Shown here piece by piece: positions 33,835 to 40,531 of a DNA stretch of 40,531 nt. Both the position numbers and the translations under genes were made by a program. The stretch lies in NCBI RefSeq assembly GCF_002114285.1, contig NZ_NEDJ01000027.1, positions 1 to 40,531 of the forward strand. The letters are read 5' to 3'. The notes under the pieces were generated by a model. It was given only the letters and a program-made list of their open reading frames with translations, was not told the origin of the DNA and searched no databases. The DNA comes from Halorubrum ezzemoulense DSM 17463 (GTDB lineage: Archaea; Halobacteriota; Halobacteria; Halobacteriales; Haloferacaceae). How positions within the stretch are numbered: the stretch's first letter is position 1; each line of letters starts with the position of its first letter.

Positions 33835-35451
33835 TTATCTGGCGTCGAGCTGTTCGACGCGGGCGATCAGCTCGTCGACGGCCGCCTCTTGGTCGTCGGT
33901 GGCGTCGACGATGCGTTCGGTCGCCTCCTCGGTGCGGTCGGAGCGCTCGCGGACCGCCTCCAGCGACGAGGTGAGCTCCTCGACGGTCGCCGCCTGGTCG
34001 TCGGTGGTGCGCGCGACCTCCGCGACGCCCGCGGCCGCCTCGTCGACCGCGTCAGCGATCTCTTCGAGCGAGTCGAGGACCGTCTCGATCTCGGTGCCCG
34101 CGTCCTCGATCCGGTCGTGCGAGCGCTCGACCGCGGTCGTGGTCTCCGCGGACTGCGCCTGGAGCTTGTCGAGACTCTCCGTGATCTCCTCGGTGTAGCC
34201 GCGGGTCTCGTCGGCGAGCTTCTTCACCTCCTCGGCGACGACCGCGAAGCCGTCGCCGCCCTCGCCGGCGCGGGCGGCCTCGATGTTGGCGTTCAGGGCG
34301 AGCAGGTTCGTCTGCTCGGCCACGTCGGAGATGACCTCGATGACCTCCTCGATGTCGTCCATGCGCTCGGAGAGCGCGCCGACGCTCTCGACGAGTTCGT
34401 CGCCGATCTCCACCACGTCCTCGGTCGCCTCGCGGGCGTCCTCGCTGGCGTCTAACCCCTCGTCGGCGGCGTCGGCGGCCGCGACCGCGGCGGAGTCGAC
34501 CTGGTCAGCCGTCGCCGCGACCTCCTCCATCCCCGCGGAGAACGACTGCATCTCCGAGACGCTCTCCTCTAAGAGCTCGTTCTGCTCGTCGACGTTCTCG
34601 GCGATGTCGGCTGCCGCGGCGCTCGCCTCCTCGACGGTGCCGTCGAGGTCGCGCGCCTTCTCGTGGACGCTCTCGGAGAGGGTCTGGAGGTTCTCCGCCA
34701 TCCGGTTTACGACGCCGATGACGCTCAACAGCTCTTCGTTGAGAATTTCGCACTCCTCGCGGCAGACGGCGCGGGCCTCTAGATTTCCCTCCCCGATCTC
34801 TTCGGCGGTCTGGCGGATCTCGGCGACCAGCTCCGCCGTCGCCTCGCGCTCGTTGACGTTCTCGGTGCGGTCGATGACGACCTCAGTCACGCCGACCAAC
34901 TCGTCGCCGTCGTACATCGGGGTCGCGGTGAACTCGATGTGCTTCTCCTCGCCGTGGCGGTCGACCATCGTGCTCGTGTCGCGGTAGCGGATCCGTGCCG
35001 AGCCGGACCGCTCGACATCGTACACCTCGTCCGCGTCCTCGGGCGCGTCGAGCACCTTGTCCGCGAGTGTGTCGGCGCGCCGACCGTCGGGGTAGAATAG
35101 CTCCGAGGCGTAGTCGTGGCCGAGGGCGTCCGCGCGGTCGACGCCGGTGAGCGCCGCGAGCGACTCGTTCCACTCGGCGACGTTCCCCTCGGTGTCGAGG
35201 ATGAACGTCGGGACGCCCGTGGCGTTGAACACCTCGGCGAAGCCGGCACCCCCTAAGGTCTTGGTCCGGTCCACGCCGTCCGCCTCGGTGACGCTGTACT
35301 CCTCGTCGCTCGGGCCACCGGACTCGCCGGCCGGGATCGTCGCGTCGTCCGTCCCCGCGGGCTCCCCGACGACGACGCCCCCGTCGGGGACCGACCGGGA
35401 GTCACCTCCTCGCCCGAGCACGCGCCGTAACAGCCCTCGAACTCCCGTCAT
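33835..35451 (-). CDS. Soluble methyl-accepting chemotaxis transducer with PAS domain
   Basis: A 538-residue transducer with no membrane segments. A PAS domain (about residues 70-190: [30 protein letters not shown] ... [20 protein letters not shown]) is followed by a long helical methyl-accepting signalling domain. The CheW/CheA-binding hairpin tip is intact: [23 protein letters not shown]. It resembles haloarchaeal cytoplasmic Htr proteins that sense internal signals and control the flagellar motor. [12 protein letters not shown] near residue 238 contributes two Cys, a possible redox or metal site. ATG 35451 is chosen; a TATA-like CCGTTTATG (minus strand) lies about 27-35 bp upstream. It diverges from uvrC. 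Confidence 0.92.
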   Translation of the reverse strand: MTGVRGLLRRVLGRGGDSRSVPDGGVVVGEPAGTDDATIPAGESGGPSDEEYSVTEADGVDRTKTLGGAGFAEVFNATGVPTFILDTEGNVAEWNESLAALTGVDRADALGHDYASELFYPDGRRADTLADKVLDAPEDADEVYDVERSGSARIRYRDTSTMVDRHGEEKHIEFTATPMYDGDELVGVTEVVIDRTENVNEREATAELVAEIRQTAEEIGEGNLEARAVCREECEILNEELLSVIGVVNRMAENLQTLSESVHEKARDLDGTVEEASAAAADIAENVDEQNELLEESVSEMQSFSAGMEEVAATADQVDSAAVAAADAADEGLDASEDAREATEDVVEIGDELVESVGALSERMDDIEEVIEVISDVAEQTNLLALNANIEAARAGEGGDGFAVVAEEVKKLADETRGYTEEITESLDKLQAQSAETTTAVERSHDRIEDAGTEIETVLDSLEEIADAVDEAAAGVAEVARTTDDQAATVEELTSSLEAVRERSDRTEEATERIVDATDDQEAAVDELIARVEQLDAR

Positions 35452-35580
35452 ATCTGTTTCCCTCTCCCCCAAGCATCGGCATAAACGGTTCTCCCCGTGA
35501 CTCAGGTTTGATAACTACCCAGTTCGCGAAGTGACATGAACGGACCGTGACCTCGCTTCGGCTCGTCCCCGCAGCGTTCA

Positions 35581-37404
35581 ATGGCGTCGGGCGGCTACGG
35601 CGATCCGAGACCGATGGACGCCGGCGCGGTGCGCGAGCGGGCCCGAGACCTCCCGACGGAGCCGGGCGTCTACCAGTTCCGGGCGGGGGAGACGACGCTG
35701 TACGTCGGGAAGGCGCTCGACCTCCGCGACCGGGTGCGGTCGTACGCGGACCCGCGCTCGGGCCGGATCCGAGGGATGGTCGAGCGCGCCGACCGGGTCG
35801 CGTTCGCGGTCACCGACACGGAGACGCAGGCGCTGCTGCTCGAGGCGAACCTCATCAAGCGGCTGCGCCCGCGGTACAACGTCCGGCTGAAGGACGACAA
35901 GTCGTACCCGTTGGTCGCCTTCTCGGACCACGAGGTGCCCCGGATCGAGGTGACCCGCGACCCCGAGGCGGGCGCGGTCGCGTACGGCCCGTTCACAGAC
36001 GTGGGCCGCGTCGAGACCGTGGTGAAGGCGGTCCGCGACGAGTACCGGCTGCGCGGCTGTTCGGACCACAAGTACGAGGGGCGCGACCGCCCCTGCCTCG
36101 ACTACGAGATGGGCATCTGTTCGGCGCCGTGTACCGGCGAGATATCGCCGGAGGCGTACACCGAGGACGTGGCCGCCGCGCGGCGCTTCTTCGAGGGCGA
36201 GACGGGCGTCCTCGCCGACCCCCTCCGACGCCGCATGGAGGCCGCGGCCGAGGCGAACGAGTTCGAGCGCGCGGCGAATCTCCGCGACCGCCTCGAAGCG
36301 GTCGAGGCGTTCCACGGCGAGGGGGGCGAGGCCGTCAGCGACCGGAACGACGACCGCACCGTCGACGTGCTGGCGGCCGCGGTCGAGGGCGACACGGCTC
36401 GGGTGGCCCGGCTCCACAGCGAGCGCGGGCAACTGGTCGACCGGAGCCGCCACCAGCTGGACGCGGCGGCGGTGGCGGACGCGGCCGAATCGGGGGCCTC
36501 CGGCGGCGACGCGACCCCGGCGGACCCCGACGCCAACACCCCCGCCGCCGTGCTCAGCGCGTTCCTCGCGCAGTACTACGCCGAGCGGGAGTTCCCGGAC
36601 GCGGTCCTCCTCGCCGAACGACCCGCCGACCGGGACGTTGTCGACTGGCTGGAGCGCGAGGGGGTCGCGGTCCGGGTCCCGGGCGCCGGCCGCGAGGCGA
36701 AGCTCGTCGAACTCGCGCTGAAGAACGCCCGGAAGCGCGGCGGCCGCGACGACCCCGTGGGCGCGCTCGGCGACCGGCTCGGGATCGCCCGCCCCGAGCG
36801 CGTCGAGGGGTTCGACGTGAGCCACGCGCAGGGCACCGCCGTGGTCGGCTCCGACGTGTGCTTCGTCGACGGGAGCGCGGAGACGGCCGATTACCGCCGG
36901 AAGAAGCTCACCGAACGCAACGACGACTACGCGAACATGCGCGAGCTGGTCCGGTGGCGCGCTGAGCGCGCGCTCGCCGGCGAGGACGACCGCCCGGACC
37001 CCGACCTCCTCCTCATCGACGGCGGCGAGGGGCAGCTCGGGGCCGCCCGCGACGCGCTCGCGGAGACCGGGTGGGACGTGCCCGTCGTCGCCCTCGCGAA
37101 GGCGGAGGAGCTGGTCGTCACTCCGACCGGGACCCGGCGCTGGGACGACGACGCCCCCGAGCTCCACCTGCTCCAGCGCGTGCGCGACGAGGCGCACCGG
37201 TTCGCCGTCTCCTACCACCAGACCGTCCGCGACGAGGTCAGGACGGTCCTCGACGACGTGCCGGGGGTCGGCCCCGAGACGCGCCGCCGCCTCCTCCGGC
37301 GGTTCGGCTCGGTCGAGAACGTCCGCGACGCCTCCCGGGACGACCTCACCGACGTCGACGGCGTGGGCGACGCGACCGCCGACACGCTCCGCGAGCGGCT
37401 GTGA
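35581..37404 (+). CDS. uvrC: Excinuclease ABC subunit C (UvrC)
   Basis: A 607-residue nucleotide excision repair nuclease. Domains in order: GIY-YIG nuclease ([24 protein letters not shown]) for the 3' cut, Cys-containing linker ([25 protein letters not shown]), UVR segment contacting UvrB ([24 protein letters not shown]), RNase H-like nuclease for the 5' cut ([23 protein letters not shown] with catalytic Asp) and C-terminal helix-hairpin-helix pair ([22 protein letters not shown]). All catalytic regions look intact. ATG 35581 gives 11 extra residues; ATG 35614 (MDAGAVRER) matches common family N-termini and may be the true start. UvrA and UvrB are not in the window. Confidence 0.95.
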   Translation: MASGGYGDPRPMDAGAVRERARDLPTEPGVYQFRAGETTLYVGKALDLRDRVRSYADPRSGRIRGMVERADRVAFAVTDTETQALLLEANLIKRLRPRYNVRLKDDKSYPLVAFSDHEVPRIEVTRDPEAGAVAYGPFTDVGRVETVVKAVRDEYRLRGCSDHKYEGRDRPCLDYEMGICSAPCTGEISPEAYTEDVAAARRFFEGETGVLADPLRRRMEAAAEANEFERAANLRDRLEAVEAFHGEGGEAVSDRNDDRTVDVLAAAVEGDTARVARLHSERGQLVDRSRHQLDAAAVADAAESGASGGDATPADPDANTPAAVLSAFLAQYYAEREFPDAVLLAERPADRDVVDWLEREGVAVRVPGAGREAKLVELALKNARKRGGRDDPVGALGDRLGIARPERVEGFDVSHAQGTAVVGSDVCFVDGSAETADYRRKKLTERNDDYANMRELVRWRAERALAGEDDRPDPDLLLIDGGEGQLGAARDALAETGWDVPVVALAKAEELVVTPTGTRRWDDDAPELHLLQRVRDEAHRFAVSYHQTVRDEVRTVLDDVPGVGPETRRRLLRRFGSVENVRDASRDDLTDVDGVGDATADTLRERL

Positions 37405-37441
37405 ACCGACGGCGGGTCGGCGTCCGGGACGGCGGCGGCCG

Positions 37442-38086
37442 TCACGCCGATTCGACGGCGCGCTCGACGACCGCCGCCTCGGCCTTCCGGAGCAGTTCGC
37501 CGGCCGTGCTCGTCGCGCAGCCGAGCGCGGCCGCCACGTCCGCGACGGTCCCCTCGCGCGGAACCTCGTAGTACCCCGTCGAGACCGCCGTCTCCAGCGC
37601 CGCGCGCTGTCGGTCGGTCAGCCGCGACGGTTCCCGTCGGCGCTCGAACTCGTGGACCCACTCGATAGTGAGGTCGGCGAGGGTCGCGAGGTCGTCGTGG
37701 AACTCGCTGAGCGCCGCCGTCGCGCCCACTGCCTCGAACCGGACGTCGCCCGACTCGCGGAAGACGACCGGCGGGAGGAATATCACCCGCGACGCCGCGA
37801 CGGTGTCGAGGAGCGCCGCCGGGAACTCGTAGGCGTCCTGCCGAAGGAACGCGTAGGTCCCGTCGGCGTCGCTCACGAGGCTGCTCGCGACCAGCGAGTC
37901 GAGCGCGTCGAGGGCAGACGCCGTCGCGTCGCGGTCGCCGTCGAACCAGAGCAGCGTCGTCGCGTCTGCCGTCGGGCTCCACATCAGCAGCTCCGCGCGA
38001 CGGATCGGCGAGTCGCCGGCGATCGCCTCGTGGAGGGGGTGGCGGAGCCGCTCGGGGTAGGCGGCCGAGAACCTGATCCGTTTCAT
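37442..38086 (-). CDS. Bat-type HTH-10 transcriptional regulator
   Basis: A 214-residue regulator of the haloarchaeal bacterio-opsin-activator-like family. The C-terminus has the HTH_10 domain: LTDRQRAALETAVSTGYYEVPREGTVADVAAALGCATSTAGELLRKAE (about residues 152-205), with the characteristic GYYEVPR. The N-terminal 150 residues are a ligand or protein-contact domain with no named relation (RFSAAYPERLRHPLHEAI). No GAF or PAS is evident. A perfect palindrome 38095-38111 lies just before the start codon and could be its own operator. Targets are unknown; uvrC (convergent) and the hydrolase (same strand, upstream) are the neighbours. Confidence 0.85.
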   Translation of the reverse strand: MKRIRFSAAYPERLRHPLHEAIAGDSPIRRAELLMWSPTADATTLLWFDGDRDATASALDALDSLVASSLVSDADGTYAFLRQDAYEFPAALLDTVAASRVIFLPPVVFRESGDVRFEAVGATAALSEFHDDLATLADLTIEWVHEFERRREPSRLTDRQRAALETAVSTGYYEVPREGTVADVAAALGCATSTAGELLRKAEAAVVERAVESA

Positions 38087-38094
38087 GACGCCGT

Positions 38095-38111
38095 CGCTCG
38101 ACGTTCGAGCG
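38095..38111. promoter_or_regulatory. Perfect 17-bp palindrome before the Bat-type regulator
   Basis: CGCTCGA CGT TCGAGCG has 7-bp perfect arms around a 3-bp centre, 9-25 bp upstream of the regulator's ATG. Its place over the probable transcript start suits an autorepressor site. This is inferred from symmetry and position only. Confidence 0.35.
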
Positions 38112-38190
38112 TGCCGTACATCAATCCGCGTGGTTCGGGACCGCCCGCGGGAGGGACCCGGGACGAGGTCGGAGAGGAGGGCCGAACCGG

Positions 38191-38349
38191 TCAGCGGGGA
38201 CGCAACGGCGTCTCGGGGACGGACTCGGGCAGGGCCGGATTGATCAGCGGGGACGCAGCGGCGTTTCAGGGGCGAACTCGGGGGGAGAGCCAGCGATCAG
38301 CGGGAACGCGACAGCGCCTCGGGGGCGGCCCGGAGGAGCGTCCCGAGGT
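38191..38349. repeat. Three tandem 53-bp units copying the 3' end of the hydrolase gene
   Basis: TCAGCGGG begins at 38191, 38244 and 38297, an exact 53-bp period. Units 1 and 2 share TCAGCGGGGACGCA and later ACTCGGG; unit 3 is the true end of the hydrolase coding sequence, including its stop. The two left units lie outside the gene. Because 53 is not a multiple of three, they cannot simply add codons in frame. Confidence 0.75.
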
Positions 38350-39193
38350 GGTCCGCGCCGTCGAGGACGCGGAGTTCGGCGGTCGGAAGCGCCTCGGCCA
38401 GTCGTTCCGCCCCGGCGACGGGGACGTTCGCGTCGTCGGTCCCGTGCCACAGGCGCACCGGGGCGTCGACCGCGTCGAGGTCGATCCCCCAGTCGCTGCC
38501 GGCGTCGCGGAACTCGGTGACCGCGCCGTTCCGGTGGCGCTCGAACGCCGCGAGGAAGTCCTCCTTCACCACGGTCGCGGCGTCCTCGGGGACGGCGTCG
38601 GCGTCCTCGGCGTACTGGGCCACCACGAACGACGGGTCCGCGCGCGACGCGACCCACGCCTGACCGCGGAGCAGTGCCCCAAGGACCGACGGCGTCGCGG
38701 CCGCGAGACCGGACAGGAGGCGCTGGACCGCGGGCGTGTCGTCGCCGAACGACGGCGGCGTCGCGCCGGCGACGAGGTCGACGCCGGTGACCCGGTCGCC
38801 GAGCGACGCGGCCGTCGCGAGGGCGTAGGGCGCGCCGCCGGAGAACGCGACGAGGGCCGCGCGCTCGACTCCGAGGTCGTTCAGGACGGGCCGCACGGAC
38901 GCGGCGGCGTCGCCGACGGTCCGACCCGACTGGGGGGGCGAGCGTCCGTAGCCGGGTCTGTCGGGCGCGATCACGCGGACGTCGTTCGCTCGCGCCGCCG
39001 GTTCGAGGAGCGCGCCCAGCCGGCGGGACCCGGGCGTCCCGTGGAAGAAGACGACCGGGTCGCCGTCGGGAGGCCCGTACGTCGCGTAGGCGATCCGGCG
39101 ACCGTCGGCCGAGCGGGCGACGCTCGACATCTCGCGCGCCGGCGCCCGACGCTCCGAGGGCGGGTCCGGTCGCGCGGAGTCGGTGGTGGCCAT
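38297..39193 (-). CDS. Alpha/beta hydrolase
   Basis: A 298-residue alpha/beta-fold hydrolase. FHGTPGSRRLG (about 50-60) is the oxyanion strand, VAFSGGAPYALA holds the nucleophile Ser 118, HGTDDANVPV contains the probable acid, and GADHLGTLL supplies the catalytic His 282. RPGYGRS before the lid is typical of the epoxide-hydrolase/proline-iminopeptidase-like group. There is no signal peptide. ATG 39193 is used; MSSVARSADG at residue 22 could be a shorter start. The end of the gene is duplicated in tandem downstream. The substrate is unknown. Confidence 0.85.
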   Translation of the reverse strand: MATTDSARPDPPSERRAPAREMSSVARSADGRRIAYATYGPPDGDPVVFFHGTPGSRRLGALLEPAARANDVRVIAPDRPGYGRSPPQSGRTVGDAAASVRPVLNDLGVERAALVAFSGGAPYALATAASLGDRVTGVDLVAGATPPSFGDDTPAVQRLLSGLAAATPSVLGALLRGQAWVASRADPSFVVAQYAEDADAVPEDAATVVKEDFLAAFERHRNGAVTEFRDAGSDWGIDLDAVDAPVRLWHGTDDANVPVAGAERLAEALPTAELRVLDGADHLGTLLRAAPEALSRSR

Positions 39194-39316
39194 CACATGC
39201 GAGTATGGGAGGGTCACTACTGGAAATTGTGCCGGACTGATACGGTGGTATTTATGTAGGGCGCTGGTTCGACCACCACAAGCGGTATCCGTCGCTTGGC
39301 CGATCCGGCGACCGAG

Positions 39317-39892
39317 ATGCGAGCGTTCTTCGCCGTCGACCTCCCGGACTCGCTCGCGCCCGCCGTCGCGGAGGCACAGGCCCCATTCGTGGACGCGTCG
39401 GGCGTCAACCCGGTCGACCCCGAACAGGCGCACGTGACGCTGAAGTTCCTCGGCGACATCAGCACGGAGGACGACGAGGGCGACCCCGCCCTCGACGACG
39501 TGGCCGCCGCCGGCGAGCGCGCCGTCGACCGCGCCGCGGTCTCCCCTTTCGAGGCCGAGATCCGCGGCCTCGGCGTCTTTCCGAACCGCGAGTACGTCTC
39601 AGTCGCCTGGGCGGGCGTCGGCCGCGGCGGCGACGACCTCGCCGCGCTCTACGAGGCGCTCGAAGCGGAGACGACCGCGCTCGGCGTCGACCCCAAACCC
39701 GACGCGTTCACGCCGCACGTGACGCTGGCCCGCGTGGAGAACGCGGCCGGGGCAGAGGCGGTCCGAGACGCGCTCGACGCGGGAGATCTGGAAGTCGGGA
39801 CGTTCTCGGTCGACGAGATTCGGCTGGTGAAGTCGGCGCTTACCGCGTCCGGGCCAGAGTACGGTGTCGTCCGGGGGTTCGGACTCGAATAA
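39317..39892 (+). CDS. thpR: RNA 2',3'-cyclic phosphodiesterase (ThpR)
   Basis: A 191-residue 2H phosphoesterase. It starts MRAFFAVDLPDSLAPAV, typical of ThpR/LigT, and has both histidine motifs: AHVTLKFLGD (His 39, Thr 41) and PHVTLARVEN in the second half. The enzyme opens 2',3'-cyclic phosphates to 2'-phosphates and shows 2'-5' RNA ligase activity in vitro, a step associated with tRNA end processing. ATG 39317 is preferred to TTG 39296 because of the family N-terminus. GGTATTTATG (39246-39255) is a possible TATA box with a leader of about 35 bases. Confidence 0.92.
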   Translation: MRAFFAVDLPDSLAPAVAEAQAPFVDASGVNPVDPEQAHVTLKFLGDISTEDDEGDPALDDVAAAGERAVDRAAVSPFEAEIRGLGVFPNREYVSVAWAGVGRGGDDLAALYEALEAETTALGVDPKPDAFTPHVTLARVENAAGAEAVRDALDAGDLEVGTFSVDEIRLVKSALTASGPEYGVVRGFGLE

Positions 39893-39981
39893 CGCGGCAC
39901 CGCGCGCCGGTCGCGTCGGATTCTCATCGGTGATAGCCGCGGCCATACGTTTAATCTACCGGATCGGTGAGGTGTTCACAG

Positions 39982-40531
39982 ATGGACGACAGGCCGCGAC
40001 CGGACGGGGCCGATGGATCGGCGGAGAGCGGCGGCACCGGGCGCGGCGGGCGGCCGACCGACGACGATCCCCCGGCGTTGGCGCGGCTCGATCGGCGGTT
40101 CGACGCGTCGACGCGACGCGAGGCGGCGGAGGCGCTCGGCAGCCCGTCCAGTTCGATGAGCGCCGCCGCGAGCCGGATCGTGGATGGGTTGTTCGAGGCG
40201 GCGCTCGACGACCCCGACGAGACCGTCCGCGCGGCGGCGATCGAGTCGCTGTACTTCCACGGCGACGACCACGTCGACCGACTGGGGCGGCGGGTCGCCG
40301 ACCGGCGAGGCGGCGGCGCCGAGGACGGAAGCGGGAAGACGAGCGGGGCTGCCGAGACGTTCTCGCGGTGGCTGAGACACGACCGGGCCGCGTATCGGAT
40401 GCTGGGGGCGACCGGACTGTCGACCGTCGGCGACGAGGGCGCCGCCCCCCGGCTCCGCGAGGCGTTCGATGACGGCGACGCGCGGGTCCGCGCTCGGGCC
40501 GTCAGGGGGTACGCGCGGGTGGGCGGGGAGG
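39982..40531 (+). CDS. HEAT-repeat-like protein (3' truncated by window end)
   Basis: The frame opens with ATG 39982 (MDDRPRPDGADGSAESGG) and is still open at base 40531, giving 183 visible codons. After a disordered acidic N-terminus there are repeated helical units such as LFEAALDDPDETVRAAAIESLYFHGDDHV and APRLREAFDDGDARVRARAVRGYARVGG, matching HEAT/PBS-lyase repeats (DxxxxVRxxAxxAL). Such proteins form solenoid scaffolds. ACGTTTAATC (39946-39955) sits about 27 bp upstream, so the transcript is probably leaderless or nearly so. The rest of the protein and its function are out of view. Confidence 0.75.
   Translation, partial: MDDRPRPDGADGSAESGGTGRGGRPTDDDPPALARLDRRFDASTRREAAEALGSPSSSMSAAASRIVDGLFEAALDDPDETVRAAAIESLYFHGDDHVDRLGRRVADRRGGGAEDGSGKTSGAAETFSRWLRHDRAAYRMLGATGLSTVGDEGAAPRLREAFDDGDARVRARAVRGYARVGGE

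Noticed and set aside
35578-37218. 546-codon minus-strand frame opposite uvrC
   Set aside because: Composition is Arg/Val/Leu-rich and unlike haloarchaeal proteins; uvrC on the other strand is unambiguous.

Overview
This window looks like chromosome from a haloarchaeon, most likely Halorubrum or a close relative. The evidence is G+C-rich DNA with strong G/C third-codon bias, Asp/Glu-rich proteins, archaeal information genes (PCNA, thermosome, RIO1 kinase, Dim2-like KH protein, Hjc), halophile-type malate dehydrogenase, and TATA boxes about 25-30 bp upstream of start codons, implying many leaderless mRNAs. The genus call rests on recall of the intergenic repeat family and was not checked. Most of the window is ordinary housekeeping content.

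Layout. 1-4068: a binding-protein-dependent ABC importer (solute-binding protein cut by the window edge, fused two-domain permease, ATPase) of the thiamine/iron/spermidine type; the ATPase has Gln in place of the Walker A Lys. 4078-4415: first copy of a hairpin-rich repeat. 4534-11007: a small Cys protein, then a potassium module with an Lrp/AsnC-RCK regulator, TrkA and TrkH, followed by an APC transporter fused to two universal stress domains. 11138-17039: class V aminotransferase, DUF424 and TPR proteins, an SdpI-like membrane protein, a ParB-HTH/ribbon-helix-helix protein, an M20 peptidase and tRNA-Lys(UUU). 17260-23892: LUD protein, thermosome, second repeat copy, KH protein, RIO1 kinase, Hjc, rhodanese and a flavin reductase. 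24035-27728: third repeat copy (minus strand), phosphohexomutase, an unknown protein, PCNA, and a decayed LAGLIDADG homing endonuclease. 27723-40531: a sensor kinase interrupted by one TGA, malate dehydrogenase, two separate 2H phosphoesterases, a cytochrome P450 abutting a tiny Cys-rich protein, a soluble chemotaxis transducer, UvrC, a Bat-type regulator, an alpha/beta hydrolase with a tandemly repeated 3' end, and the start of a HEAT-repeat protein.

How genes fit together. The Lrp-RCK regulator and TrkA share a closely similar RCK_C ligand domain, so expression and gating of the Trk system could respond to the same nucleotide. The KH and RIO1 genes fit archaeal small-subunit ribosome maturation. 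TPR and DUF424 genes abut, as do the P450 and the small Cys protein.

Most unusual material: (i) three copies of an intergenic element made of consecutive short-loop hairpins, with a compensatory base-pair change between two copies, one copy behind a strong TATA box; (ii) the Walker A K-to-Q change; (iii) a single-codon nonsense interruption in a histidine kinase; (iv) the multiply frameshifted homing endonuclease directly after PCNA; (v) a ParB-like DNA-binding core joined to a ribbon-helix-helix tail; (vi) a 53-bp tandem repeat that copies the 3' end of a coding sequence. No CRISPR array, integrase, transposase or rRNA gene was seen.
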